From NCBI GenBank assembly GCA_948829205.1, contig CAQLOA010000012.1, positions 1 through 18,394 on the forward strand: a stretch of DNA of 18,394 bases, written 5' to 3'. The stretch's first letter is position 1. Every line of letters begins with the position of its first letter. The stretch is from an uncultured Eggerthellaceae bacterium (GTDB lineage Bacteria; Actinomycetota; Coriobacteriia; Coriobacteriales; Eggerthellaceae). The notes below the pieces were generated by a model. It worked only from the letters and a program-made list of their open reading frames with translations. It was not told where the DNA came from and did no database searches. Of the stretch, positions 6,830 to 13,609 are shown piece after piece. Position numbers and translations under genes: made by a program.

Positions 6830-9093
6830 AGCTAGGGACAAGAATCGCTCTAACCACAATGGCCGTGGTCGTTGCTACGGGCACGTTGAGCATTGCAACC
6901 GTTGTGCCTACGGTTGAGAAAACGATGTTTGACGAGTCCCGTAAGCAGGAAGCGAGTTTTGTCCAGGTCGTGGCAGACAGTATCGCCAATTCATATTATT
7001 CCGGCGACGCAATGTCTGTTCAGCGAAGCATTGACGACCTGATCGCGTCGAGCGGTGATATCGAGTACGTGTATTTGGTCAATGAGGACGGAGCGATTCG
7101 GTCGCATACGTTTCAAGACGGCTTCCCCGTCAATTTGGTGAATGCAAATGTAATACAAGAAGGATTCAATACCGAAGAGGTAATGTTGTTGACAAGCGAC
7201 TTCGGTATGGTGCGGGACGTTGGAGCGCGGATTATAAATGGGCTCGACCCTGAAATACACGTTGGATTTAGCCAGCAAAGAATAATTGCCGCCATAGACA
7301 CCCTGAAAAGCCTCATGATCGTTCAGATGGCGATTTGGATATTGCTTGGCTCGGCGGTAGCGGCTCTATATAGCAGAGCTTCTACAGGATACCTTCGCTA
7401 TCTCGCAAACGCTTCCCTTATGTTGGGAAGAGGCGCCTTGAGCCAACAAATCGAAGTGAAGGGGAACGACGAAATCGCTGATTTGGCGCTCAGCATGAAC
7501 AAGATGCGAGAGGACATTTCTCTGAAGCTTACGCAGCTCGAAGAGTCGGAGGAAAGCAACAGGATGGTTCTCGACGCGATCAGTGCTTCAGGCGAGGGCG
7601 TCGTTGTCTTCCATCCTTCTGATAAGAACGCGGCCAAGATTCACTATGTTAATGAGCAGTATCTGGAAATGGTCGGGATTACCCGAAAGGCATTATTGAA
7701 GCGTCTGGGACGGGCCGAAGACGATTTCGAAGCAATGCTTCCGCACGAGTCGTTCCGCCATATCGCCCCCGACCACCGAGAGATGAAGTATCTACGTTCC
7801 GATGGAGCAGAAATCTACATCGAGACGACCTTTAGCGAAGTTAGATATTCGGGCGTCTCGCTGATAATGTGTGTTTGCAGAGATGCAACCGAAAGAAACA
7901 AATCCGCAAGAGAGCTTATTCAAAGAAACAAGGACTTGGCATCGCTGAATGAGTTGTCGGAAATGGCGACTGGTGCTATCTCCGACAGCAATGCCCTGCA
8001 GAGGATGATGAGCAAGATATTGGTCGTTTGCGGCGGAGTTTCAGCATGGATATTCTCTGCAGACGGGAGAACCATAGAAACGAGTCATTTCCAGTCAAAA
8101 TGTGGATTCAACGAACGTATGCGAAGCCTGATGCTTGGCGCGATTCAGGAGTATATCAACGATGAGAAGCTTGTCGATTCAGTAGGGCCAGACGAGCATT
8201 CCGTAAGCATCCGGAGCAAGGCCTTTGGGCCCGAGAAGATGCACGTCGCAATCATCCCCCTTTCTCGCATGAAGCATTGTCTGACGGGAATGGCGATTCT
8301 GTTTGAGGACGACGTTGCTCTTTCCGCCACCCGCACATCTCTTCTCGTCTCTATTGGAGGGCTGTTCGGAGGCGTAATTGAAAATGTTCGGCTTTTGAAA
8401 GAGCTCCAGGAGAAAACCGACGAGCAGAGCCGATTCCTTGAAAAGGCTATCTCGGCCCAAGAGGAGGAGAGGAAAAGGATTTCCAGAGAGCTTCACGATG
8501 AAACTAGTCAGTCCATTGCCGCTTTGAGCCTTGGCGTCAACACTGCCACCACGATGCTCAAGAGAAACGACAGCTCGGCCATCGAAATGCTCGAATCGCT
8601 GAAGGAGCGCGTTTCGACCATCCTTAAAGAACTTCACAGAATCGAATACGACCTCCGCCCCTCCTTGCTTGACGACTTGGGACTCATTCCGGCCCTGCGG
8701 TGGTATTTGGAAGTAAGAGCCAAGGAGATTGCAGCAAGGCCTCATATTGAAGTCGAGGGAGAGGCCGTCCAGCTGTCTCCTCAATCGGAGATAATGATAT
8801 TCAGAATCGTTCAGGAGGCGGTTACCAATGCCGTAAAGTATTCGAATGCAGAGGACATATTTGTCCGCGTGCTCTTTTTCGCAAGTTCGTTATCGGTTGT
8901 TGTTGCGGACAATGGGCATGGCTTTGATTGCAAATCTACGGCAACGAACGGAAATCGAGCAAGCTTAGGCTTGATTGGAATGCGCGAGCGGGCGGAACTT
9001 ATCGGTGGCACTCTAGAAATAGATTCAAATCCTGAACTGGGCACCTCTGTTACCCTGATGATTCCGCTTGAAGGAGAACATGATGAGCATTGA
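6826..9093 (+). CDS. NarX-type sensor histidine kinase with HAMP, PAS and GAF-like regions
   Basis: A 755-residue membrane kinase. TM1 is about residues 5-27, and an extracytoplasmic region of about 135 residues follows. TM2 is about 162-183, then a HAMP-like linker (to about 235), a PAS domain (about 250-352) and a GAF-like region (about 370-535). The HisKA_3 segment EEERKRISRELHDETSQ carries the phospho-acceptor H557. The ATPase domain shows the N-box EAVTNAVKYS (N668), G1 DNGHG (695-699) and G2 GLIGMRERAEL. It probably reads the ligand state of the adjacent PhnD-like protein through its outer domain, while PAS and GAF may add a redox or metabolic signal. The ATG overlaps the previous stop by four bases. 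The family is NarX/NreB-like, which always pairs with a NarL-type regulator, here the next gene. Confidence 0.92.
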   Translation: MKLGTRIALTTMAVVVATGTLSIATVVPTVEKTMFDESRKQEASFVQVVADSIANSYYSGDAMSVQRSIDDLIASSGDIEYVYLVNEDGAIRSHTFQDGFPVNLVNANVIQEGFNTEEVMLLTSDFGMVRDVGARIINGLDPEIHVGFSQQRIIAAIDTLKSLMIVQMAIWILLGSAVAALYSRASTGYLRYLANASLMLGRGALSQQIEVKGNDEIADLALSMNKMREDISLKLTQLEESEESNRMVLDAISASGEGVVVFHPSDKNAAKIHYVNEQYLEMVGITRKALLKRLGRAEDDFEAMLPHESFRHIAPDHREMKYLRSDGAEIYIETTFSEVRYSGVSLIMCVCRDATERNKSARELIQRNKDLASLNELSEMATGAISDSNALQRMMSKILVVCGGVSAWIFSADGRTIETSHFQSKCGFNERMRSLMLGAIQEYINDEKLVDSVGPDEHSVSIRSKAFGPEKMHVAIIPLSRMKHCLTGMAILFEDDVALSATRTSLLVSIGGLFGGVIENVRLLKELQEKTDEQSRFLEKAISAQEEERKRISRELHDETSQSIAALSLGVNTATTMLKRNDSSAIEMLESLKERVSTILKELHRIEYDLRPSLLDDLGLIPALRWYLEVRAKEIAARPHIEVEGEAVQLSPQSEIMIFRIVQEAVTNAVKYSNAEDIFVRVLFFASSLSVVVADNGHGFDCKSTATNGNRASLGLIGMRERAELIGGTLEIDSNPELGTSVTLMIPLEGEHDEH

Positions 9094-9721
9094 AGTTGTT
9101 ATAGTCGACGACCATACTCTTTTTCGCCAAGGCCTTAGGGCTCTTTTAGAGGTGGACGGACGTTTCGAGGTTATCGGAGAGGCCGACAGCGCCAGCCAGT
9201 CAATCGACCTTGCAATCAAAATGAGGCCTAGGATTATTCTAATGGACATAGCGATGCGCGACATGGATGGGCTTACTGCGGCGAGGCGAATTTTGGACAT
9301 CGTTCCGGACGCAAAGATTATTTTTCTGACGCAATACGAGAACAAGGAGTACGTTCTGCCAGCAATCCGCCTTGGTGCATCGGGTTACATCCTGAAGAGG
9401 TCTGCTGCAGACGTTTTGGTGCAGGCCATTCAGAAAGTTGCCGATGGCGATTTTTATCTCGACACGGAATTGTCGGATGTCTTGGTTAACGCCTACAAGG
9501 AGACCGATGGCGATAACGAGTTCGATGCTCTTACCGAAAGAGAGCGCGAAATCCTAATCCTATTGGCCAAGGACAAGACAAACAAGGAAATCGCCGCCAT
9601 CTTGGGAATCAGCGTCAAAACAGCAGACTATCATCGAACGAATCTGATGAGGAAGCTTGGCGTCCATAGCAAGGTCGAGCTGGTTAAGTATTCGTTGAAA
9701 AAAGGATTAGTCGAGTGTTGA
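9083..9721 (+). CDS. NarL/FixJ-family response regulator (REC + LuxR HTH)
   Basis: A 212-residue transcription factor. The receiver has acidic residues D9/D10, phospho-acceptor D55 (ILMDIAM), T83 and K105 (YILKR). The LuxR-type helix-turn-helix spans about 150-208 (LTEREREILILLAKDKTNKEIAAIL in pieces, then SVKTADYHRTNLMRKLGV). The start is the ATG at 9083, six bases after GGAG. The ATG at 9080 is too close to that site and a TTG at 9068 precedes it. It overlaps the kinase gene by 11 bases, so the two should be translationally coupled. As the last gene of the plus-strand cluster it probably activates the reductase operon when its PhnD-kinase partner detects the acceptor. It is the only regulator visible for the cluster. 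Confidence 0.93.
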   Translation: MSIEVVIVDDHTLFRQGLRALLEVDGRFEVIGEADSASQSIDLAIKMRPRIILMDIAMRDMDGLTAARRILDIVPDAKIIFLTQYENKEYVLPAIRLGASGYILKRSAADVLVQAIQKVADGDFYLDTELSDVLVNAYKETDGDNEFDALTEREREILILLAKDKTNKEIAAILGISVKTADYHRTNLMRKLGVHSKVELVKYSLKKGLVEC

Positions 9722-9728
9722 TAGGAAG

Positions 9729-9776
9729 CCCGCATTCGCGGTTTATTTTAAAAACCGATGGGATATATTGTGCGGG
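9729..9776. terminator. Nested inverted repeat after the response regulator, possible terminator between convergent operons
   Basis: An outer pair, CCCGCA (9729-9734) and TGCGGG (9771-9776), encloses an inner pair, CGGTTT (9739-9744) and AAACCG (9752-9757), with a 7-base AT loop. It begins seven bases after the regulator stop and lies in the 132-base gap between convergent genes. Neither side has a long T-tract, so the case for an intrinsic terminator is moderate. On the minus strand the inner arm is followed by few Ts. Confidence 0.4.
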
Positions 9777-9821
9777 TCTCGCAATACTCTTAGTCCTGTA
9801 GGTTCGAATCCGAGTCATTCA
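9777..9821 (+). other. tRNA-like 3' fragment (T-loop consensus) at a composition boundary
   Basis: GGTTCGAATCC at 9801-9811 matches the T-loop and its closing pairs in bacterial tRNAs. The preceding ACTCTTAGTC resembles the anticodon region of tRNA-Lys(CUU). Only three of the five expected T-stem pairs form, no matching 5' half or acceptor stem is present, and the 3' end lacks CCA. It is therefore not a functional tRNA. It may be a decayed remnant of an integration event, or chance. Confidence 0.3.
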
Positions 9822-9853
9822 ATTCTCGTCTCTCGACGTATCTCACGTTGGTG

Positions 9854-10447
9854 TTACCCCAGATTTACGACGCGGGTGGCGATGCGCTGGGTGAGGGCGG
9901 GGGAGTGCGTCACCAGCACCATCCCCGTGCCGCGCGCGCCGCACTCGTCGACGAGCGCGTGCCAGATCTGCGCCTGGGTGACGGCGTCAAGCATGGTGGA
10001 GATCTCGTCGGCGACCAGGTAGCGCGGGTTCGCCGCGAGCGCGCGCACGATGCAGAAGCGCTGCAGCTCGCCGCCCGAGAGCTCGTGCGGAAAGCGGCTC
10101 ATCCATTCGCGGCGTATGCCGAAGCGCTCCATAAGCTCGGGCTGCACCTTTCCCGCCTCGCGCAGCGTGGCCTCCATGCGTCGGCGCGGGTCCACGGCCA
10201 GCTCGGGATGCTGCTGTATCAGCTGCACGGGGCATGCGCCCTTGCGGGGAAGAGGCCTCCCGTCAACCAGCACCTGGCCCGACGCCGGGCGTTCGTACCC
10301 TGCCAGCAGCCTGCAGGCGGTGGACTTGCCGAACCCGGAAGGTGCAGCCAAAGCCACGCGTTCGCCGGGTGCAACCTGCAGGTCGAAGCCTTGCAGCACC
10401 AGCGGTCCGTTCCCGTAGCCGAACGTTATGTCCCGGGCCTCTAGCAT
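9854..10447 (-). CDS. Nickel/peptide-type ABC transporter ATPase, second subunit (NikE/DppF-like, short)
   Basis: A 197-residue ATPase, shorter than the usual 260-330 for DppF/NikE and lacking the C-terminal extension. Signature LSGGELQRF (123-131), Walker B YLVADE (D147, E148) and the H-loop H181 are intact. The Walker A reads APSGFGKST (35-43): the first glycine of GxxxxGKS is alanine and the usual S/C before the second G is phenylalanine. The P-loop lysine K41 is kept, so activity is plausible but perhaps weakened. The ATG lies inside the end of the first ATPase gene, a seven-base overlap (ATGCTAG), implying translational coupling. It is the last gene of the operon. The phrase MLDAVTQAQIW matches the SMLDxxxQAxI motif of the oligopeptide/nickel subfamily. 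Confidence 0.88.
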   Translation of the reverse strand: MLEARDITFGYGNGPLVLQGFDLQVAPGERVALAAPSGFGKSTACRLLAGYERPASGQVLVDGRPLPRKGACPVQLIQQHPELAVDPRRRMEATLREAGKVQPELMERFGIRREWMSRFPHELSGGELQRFCIVRALAANPRYLVADEISTMLDAVTQAQIWHALVDECGARGTGMVLVTHSPALTQRIATRVVNLG

Positions 10448-11517
10448 TCGTCGCGCCCTTCGTCCTTGAAAGCAACTCGTGGGGTAGGCGAGCACGTGAA
10501 TTGCTCACCTACGCCCACATGCATGGCGGTATCGTCTTGCGCCACAGGCGCCTCGAAGCCGTGCTCGGGGAGCGCATGCCAGAGCTCGCGGGCAAACTCG
10601 CTGCGCAGAAGCTCGGGCGACGCGAAGTTGGCGACCGCCGTCTCCTCCACCACCGTGCCGTCCTTGAACACCGCGATGCGGTCGGCCACGCGCAGCGCCA
10701 GCTCGATGTCGTGCGTTATCAGCAGCACGCCGCCCCCGTCGTCGGCGAACGCACGGAAGTCGTCCATGGCGCGCACGGCCAGCGGCAGGTCAAGCCCAGG
10801 CGTGGGCTCGTCGGCCACTATCAGGCGCGGCTCGTCAGCGAGCGCGCAGCACAGAAGCACGCGCCTTGCCATGCCGCCTGACAGCTGGAACGGGAACATG
10901 TCCGCGACCTCGGGTCCTAGGCCGTACCGTGCGAACAGGCGCTCCCTGGCCGCCTTCGCCTCGGCCGCGCCGTGTCGTGCCCCGAAGCCTTCCACCTGGC
11001 GTCCGACCTTCATCAGCGGGTCCAGGTTCTGCACGCTCTGCGGCACCAGCGATATGCCGTGCCCCCGCAGGCGCGCAAGGCCCTCGGCGTCCATCTCCTC
11101 GCCGTCGAACCACATGCGTCCCGACACGAGCGCGTTCGGCTCGAACAGGCCCATTATGGAATCGGCCAGCAGCGTCTTCCCCGACCCGCTCGCCCCGACC
11201 ACGGCTACTATCTCGCCCACGTGCACCGACACGCTCAAGTTCTCGATCACGGCCACCTCGCGCTGCTTGGCCGAGAAGTACGGCGCATCCTCGTCGTACA
11301 TGCGGAAGGACACGCTCAGGTCCTCCACCGTCAGCAGGTGGTGGTGTCCCGGATGCGCGGACGTGGCGGCATGCGAGTGGTGATGGTGCTGCTCGCCGTC
11401 CATGTGGCCTCCGTGGGCGTGGCCGCCGCAGGCGCGTGCCGTCGCATCTTCCGCTGCTGGCCGGACATGCGCCGCTGTCTCTTCCGTCATGGTGTCGATG
11501 TTGCGAAGGTCCGCCAT
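10441..11517 (-). CDS. Nickel/peptide-type ABC transporter ATPase with histidine-rich N-terminus (NikD/DppD-like)
   Basis: A 358-residue ATPase. Walker A GASGSGKT (108-115), Q-loop Q160, signature LSGGM (212-216), Walker B LIVADEP (D236, E237) and H269 are all present. The unusual part is the first 60 residues: residues 33-60 hold 12 histidines, including HHHHSH at 44-49 and HHH at 58-60, with a cysteine at 30. Such a tail is not part of the standard NBD fold and suggests metal storage, sensing or buffering, with nickel most likely. The start ATG at 11517 lies two bases after the permease stop and has AGGAG five bases upstream. The same frame is open further upstream, but that part lies in permease coding sequence and is spurious. 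It pairs with the short ATPase that follows. Confidence 0.92.
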   Translation of the reverse strand: MADLRNIDTMTEETAAHVRPAAEDATARACGGHAHGGHMDGEQHHHHSHAATSAHPGHHHLLTVEDLSVSFRMYDEDAPYFSAKQREVAVIENLSVSVHVGEIVAVVGASGSGKTLLADSIMGLFEPNALVSGRMWFDGEEMDAEGLARLRGHGISLVPQSVQNLDPLMKVGRQVEGFGARHGAAEAKAARERLFARYGLGPEVADMFPFQLSGGMARRVLLCCALADEPRLIVADEPTPGLDLPLAVRAMDDFRAFADDGGGVLLITHDIELALRVADRIAVFKDGTVVEETAVANFASPELLRSEFARELWHALPEHGFEAPVAQDDTAMHVGVGEQFTCSPTPRVAFKDEGRDEC

Positions 11518-11519
11518 GG

Positions 11520-12476
11520 CTACTCCTGCGCGCTTCGCGGGTCGGCCAGCTTGCGCAGGCTTCCGCCGGCGGCGTCGAACAGCAGCACGGTGGCCACCAG
11601 CGCCAGGCCGGGGAACACTGCGAGCCACCACATCCCCGAAGTCAGGTATCGCATGGACTCGCTCAGGATGATCCCGATGGCGGGCTGCTCGGGCGGCAGC
11701 CCGAAACCCAGGAAAGTGATGGCGGCCTCGTGCAGGATGGCGTGGGGGAACAACAGCACCAGCCCCACGAGGAACTGCGGAAGCACGTAGGGGACCATGT
11801 GCCGCCATGCGACCTGAGTGCGCGTGGCCCCAAGCTTCGCAGCCGCGGCCACAAACGGCGACTGCCTGCACTGCAGCACCTCGGCGCGCACCACGCGGGC
11901 CAGGTTCGCCCAATGGGTCAGCGCGACCCCTATGGTCACGCCCCAGAACCCCTTCCCTAGAGCGCACGATATGAGGATCAGCAGGACGATGTGCGGAACG
12001 CCCATAAGTAGGTCGATCAGCCACGTGACAACGGCGTCGGCGCGCCTTCCGCCGACGGCGGCCACGGTGCCCAGCACCAGCGCCATCACCGACGATGCCG
12101 CAGCTGCCAGCAGCCCTACCAGCACGCTTGTGGAAAGGCCCGCAAGCGTGCGCAGCAGCATGTCGCGGCCCATCCAGTCGGTGCCGAAAGGGTGCGCAAG
12201 GCTGGGCGGCAGGTTCTTCATGGCGAAGTCGGTCGCCATGGCTGCGGGTTCCACCAGGCGTCCCGCCACGACCAGTGCCGTCAGCAGCACGACGGTGCCC
12301 ACGAAGCAGGCGAGCGTGGCCTTGCGGTTCGAAAGCTTGCGGCGCTTGGGAACGTGCAGTACGGGCGCGTTGGGAAGGCGAGCCTCGCTGACCATTGCCC
12401 CCGCGTCGGCCAGGATGCCCACGCTGCCCGCGTTGGCGCTTCCCGCGACCGCATATGCTTCGTCGATGCGGCTCAC
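11520..12476 (-). CDS. ABC transporter permease, NikC/DppC-like
   Basis: A 318-residue inner-membrane permease. A cytoplasmic N-terminal stretch of about 50 residues precedes a first membrane helix (ATLACFVGTVVLLTALVVAG, about 53-72). The motif AHPFGTDWMGRDMLLRTLAG is the DppC-family HPLGTDxxGRDxLSRxxxG hallmark. Further helices and an AAAAKLGATRTQVAWRHMVPYVLP coupling loop follow. The start is a GTG whose last bases overlap the stop of the preceding permease (GTGA), with AAGGAGG upstream, so the two are translated together. It forms the translocation pore with the other permease. The gene order SBP, B, C, D, E matches nikABCDE and dpp operons. Substrate class cannot be settled from the permease alone. 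Confidence 0.92.
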   Translation of the reverse strand: MSRIDEAYAVAGSANAGSVGILADAGAMVSEARLPNAPVLHVPKRRKLSNRKATLACFVGTVVLLTALVVAGRLVEPAAMATDFAMKNLPPSLAHPFGTDWMGRDMLLRTLAGLSTSVLVGLLAAAASSVMALVLGTVAAVGGRRADAVVTWLIDLLMGVPHIVLLILISCALGKGFWGVTIGVALTHWANLARVVRAEVLQCRQSPFVAAAAKLGATRTQVAWRHMVPYVLPQFLVGLVLLFPHAILHEAAITFLGFGLPPEQPAIGIILSESMRYLTSGMWWLAVFPGLALVATVLLFDAAGGSLRKLADPRSAQE

Positions 12477-13498
12477 AGCGCGCCTCCTTCGGCCGTCTCG
12501 TTGGCTGCATGCGCAGAAAGCTTGCCTCTGCGCAGCGCGATGCGCGGGTCAACCACGCCGTACAGCAGGTTCGCCACAAGGTTGCCGCCGAACACCAGCG
12601 CGGCGGAAAGCACGGCTATCCCGGCCAGCAGCGCGGCGTCGCCGCCAAGCCCTGCCGTTACGGCCGCCTGCCCCAGCCCTGGGTACGAGAACACCTGCTC
12701 CACAAGCACCGAGCCGCCGAATATCTCGGAGATCGACGCGAACTGCAGCGTTATGGCCGGCATGGCCAGGTTGCGCAGCCCGTGCCGCAGCACGATGCCC
12801 CACGTCGACTCGCCTCGCGTGCGCGCGAACCTGACGTAGTCGCTCTCCATCACGTCGATGGTCTTCTCGCGGGTGTGCAGCGCTATGTTCGCCACGCCCG
12901 TCACCGACAGCGTGATCGCCGGCAGCGCCATGTGGTGAAGCGCGTCGGCGAGCGTGACGTCGGAGGACGCCACCCCTATGGGAGCCGAGAACCCCATAGG
13001 GAACCACCCTAGCTGCACCGAGAACACCACCAGCAAGACCAGCGCCAGCCAGAAGACGGGAGTGGACGCCAGCAGGTAGCAGTATCCCTTCACCGCGGCG
13101 TCAAGCCTGCTTCCGCGGCGTACTCCGGCGGCCACGCCCAGCGCGAATCCCAGCACGCCGCCGACCACCCATGCGACGGCCATCAGGGCCAGCGTGTTGC
13201 CCGCACGCGTCGCGATGACGTCGGCGACCGGCGCGTTGAAGCGCAGCGACGTTCCGAAGTCGCCATGGAGCGCGGCCGCGAGCCAGTTCAGGTACCTTTC
13301 GTGAAAGGGGAGGTCGGACCCCCAGTAGGACGCGACCTGCGCGCGCTTCGCATCGCCCATGGAAGCCAGCGCGGCCTGTCCCACGTTGGCTTGCGCCGGG
13401 TCGACGGGCGATGCGCTGACCAGGGCGAACGTGACCAGGCTCACGGCTAGCATGAGCAACACGAATTTCGCGACCTGTCCGGCGGCGTAGCGAAGCAT
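12473..13498 (-). CDS. ABC transporter permease, NikB/DppB-like
   Basis: A 341-residue permease. The N-terminal helix (FVLLMLAVSLVTFALV) and SPVDPAQ match DppB/NikB. Next come LPFHERYLNWLAAALHGDFGTSLRF, the family's periplasmic loop, then the EAA-type coupling loop ESDYVRFARTRGESTWGIVLRHGLRN. I prefer the ATG at 13498 (MLRYAAGQV). An in-frame ATG at 13534 adds 12 residues but has no ribosome site and lies in the spacer ORF. The ATG at 13498 also lacks a good Shine-Dalgarno. It begins four bases after the stop of a small ORF (13503-13604), which suggests translation by re-initiation. It shares four bases with the next permease. Confidence 0.9.
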   Translation of the reverse strand: MLRYAAGQVAKFVLLMLAVSLVTFALVSASPVDPAQANVGQAALASMGDAKRAQVASYWGSDLPFHERYLNWLAAALHGDFGTSLRFNAPVADVIATRAGNTLALMAVAWVVGGVLGFALGVAAGVRRGSRLDAAVKGYCYLLASTPVFWLALVLLVVFSVQLGWFPMGFSAPIGVASSDVTLADALHHMALPAITLSVTGVANIALHTREKTIDVMESDYVRFARTRGESTWGIVLRHGLRNLAMPAITLQFASISEIFGGSVLVEQVFSYPGLGQAAVTAGLGGDAALLAGIAVLSAALVFGGNLVANLLYGVVDPRIALRRGKLSAHAANETAEGGAL

Positions 13499-13502
13499 GG
13501 GG

Positions 13503-13604
13503 TTAGGCGCCCGTTCCTGCCGACGCAGCCGCATGGACGGCCCCGGCCGTTCCCGCCGACGCGGCCATTTTGGCGATGGAGGCCATTTCCGCCGACGTGG
13601 CCAT
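13503..13604 (-). CDS. Small Ala-rich repeat ORF (33 residues) between binding protein and permease
   Basis: This 33-residue ORF starts five bases after the stop of the binding-protein gene and ends four bases before the permease start. GGAG lies nine bases upstream of its ATG. The peptide is almost entirely A, S, G, T and M and is built on a hexamer theme (MATSAE, MASIAK, MAASAG, TAGAVH, AAASAG). The DNA repeats with a 36-bp period. It has no clear membrane segment or known domain. Its likely value is as a translational coupler feeding ribosomes to the permease, though it could be a real small subunit. It could also be non-coding spacer, since GC-rich DNA easily leaves frames open. Confidence 0.4.
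   Translation of the reverse strand: MATSAEMASIAKMAASAGTAGAVHAAASAGTGA
13513..13602. repeat. Three imperfect 18-bp repeats at an exact 36-bp period
   Basis: GTTCCTGCCGACGCAGCC (13513-13530), GTTCCCGCCGACGCGGCC (13549-13566) and ATTTCCGCCGACGTGGCC (13585-13602) share the core CCGACG in a conserved setting. Starts are exactly 36 bases apart, which keeps the reading frame of the small ORF. The blocks between them are less similar. Such a period points to duplication within a coding or structured spacer rather than chance. Confidence 0.7.
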
Positions 13605-13609
13605 GCCCG

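Noticed and set aside
9777..9821. Intact tRNA gene at the tRNA-like fragment
   Set aside because: Only a T-loop-like 3' portion is present. There is no acceptor stem partner, no D-arm and no CCA, so I list it as a fragment only.
10866..11960. 364-residue and other plus-strand frames across the transporter genes (including 9848-10444, 10466-11383 and 11818-12834)
   Set aside because: All lie antisense to convincing ABC transporter genes, have no ribosome sites or motifs, and are explained by high GC at third positions.
11518..12579. N-terminal half of a 712-residue open frame running into the His-rich ATPase gene
   Set aside because: The part upstream of 11517 is low-complexity Arg/Gly-rich translation lying over the NikC-like permease in another frame. 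A clear ribosome site and ATG at 11517 mark the true ATPase start.
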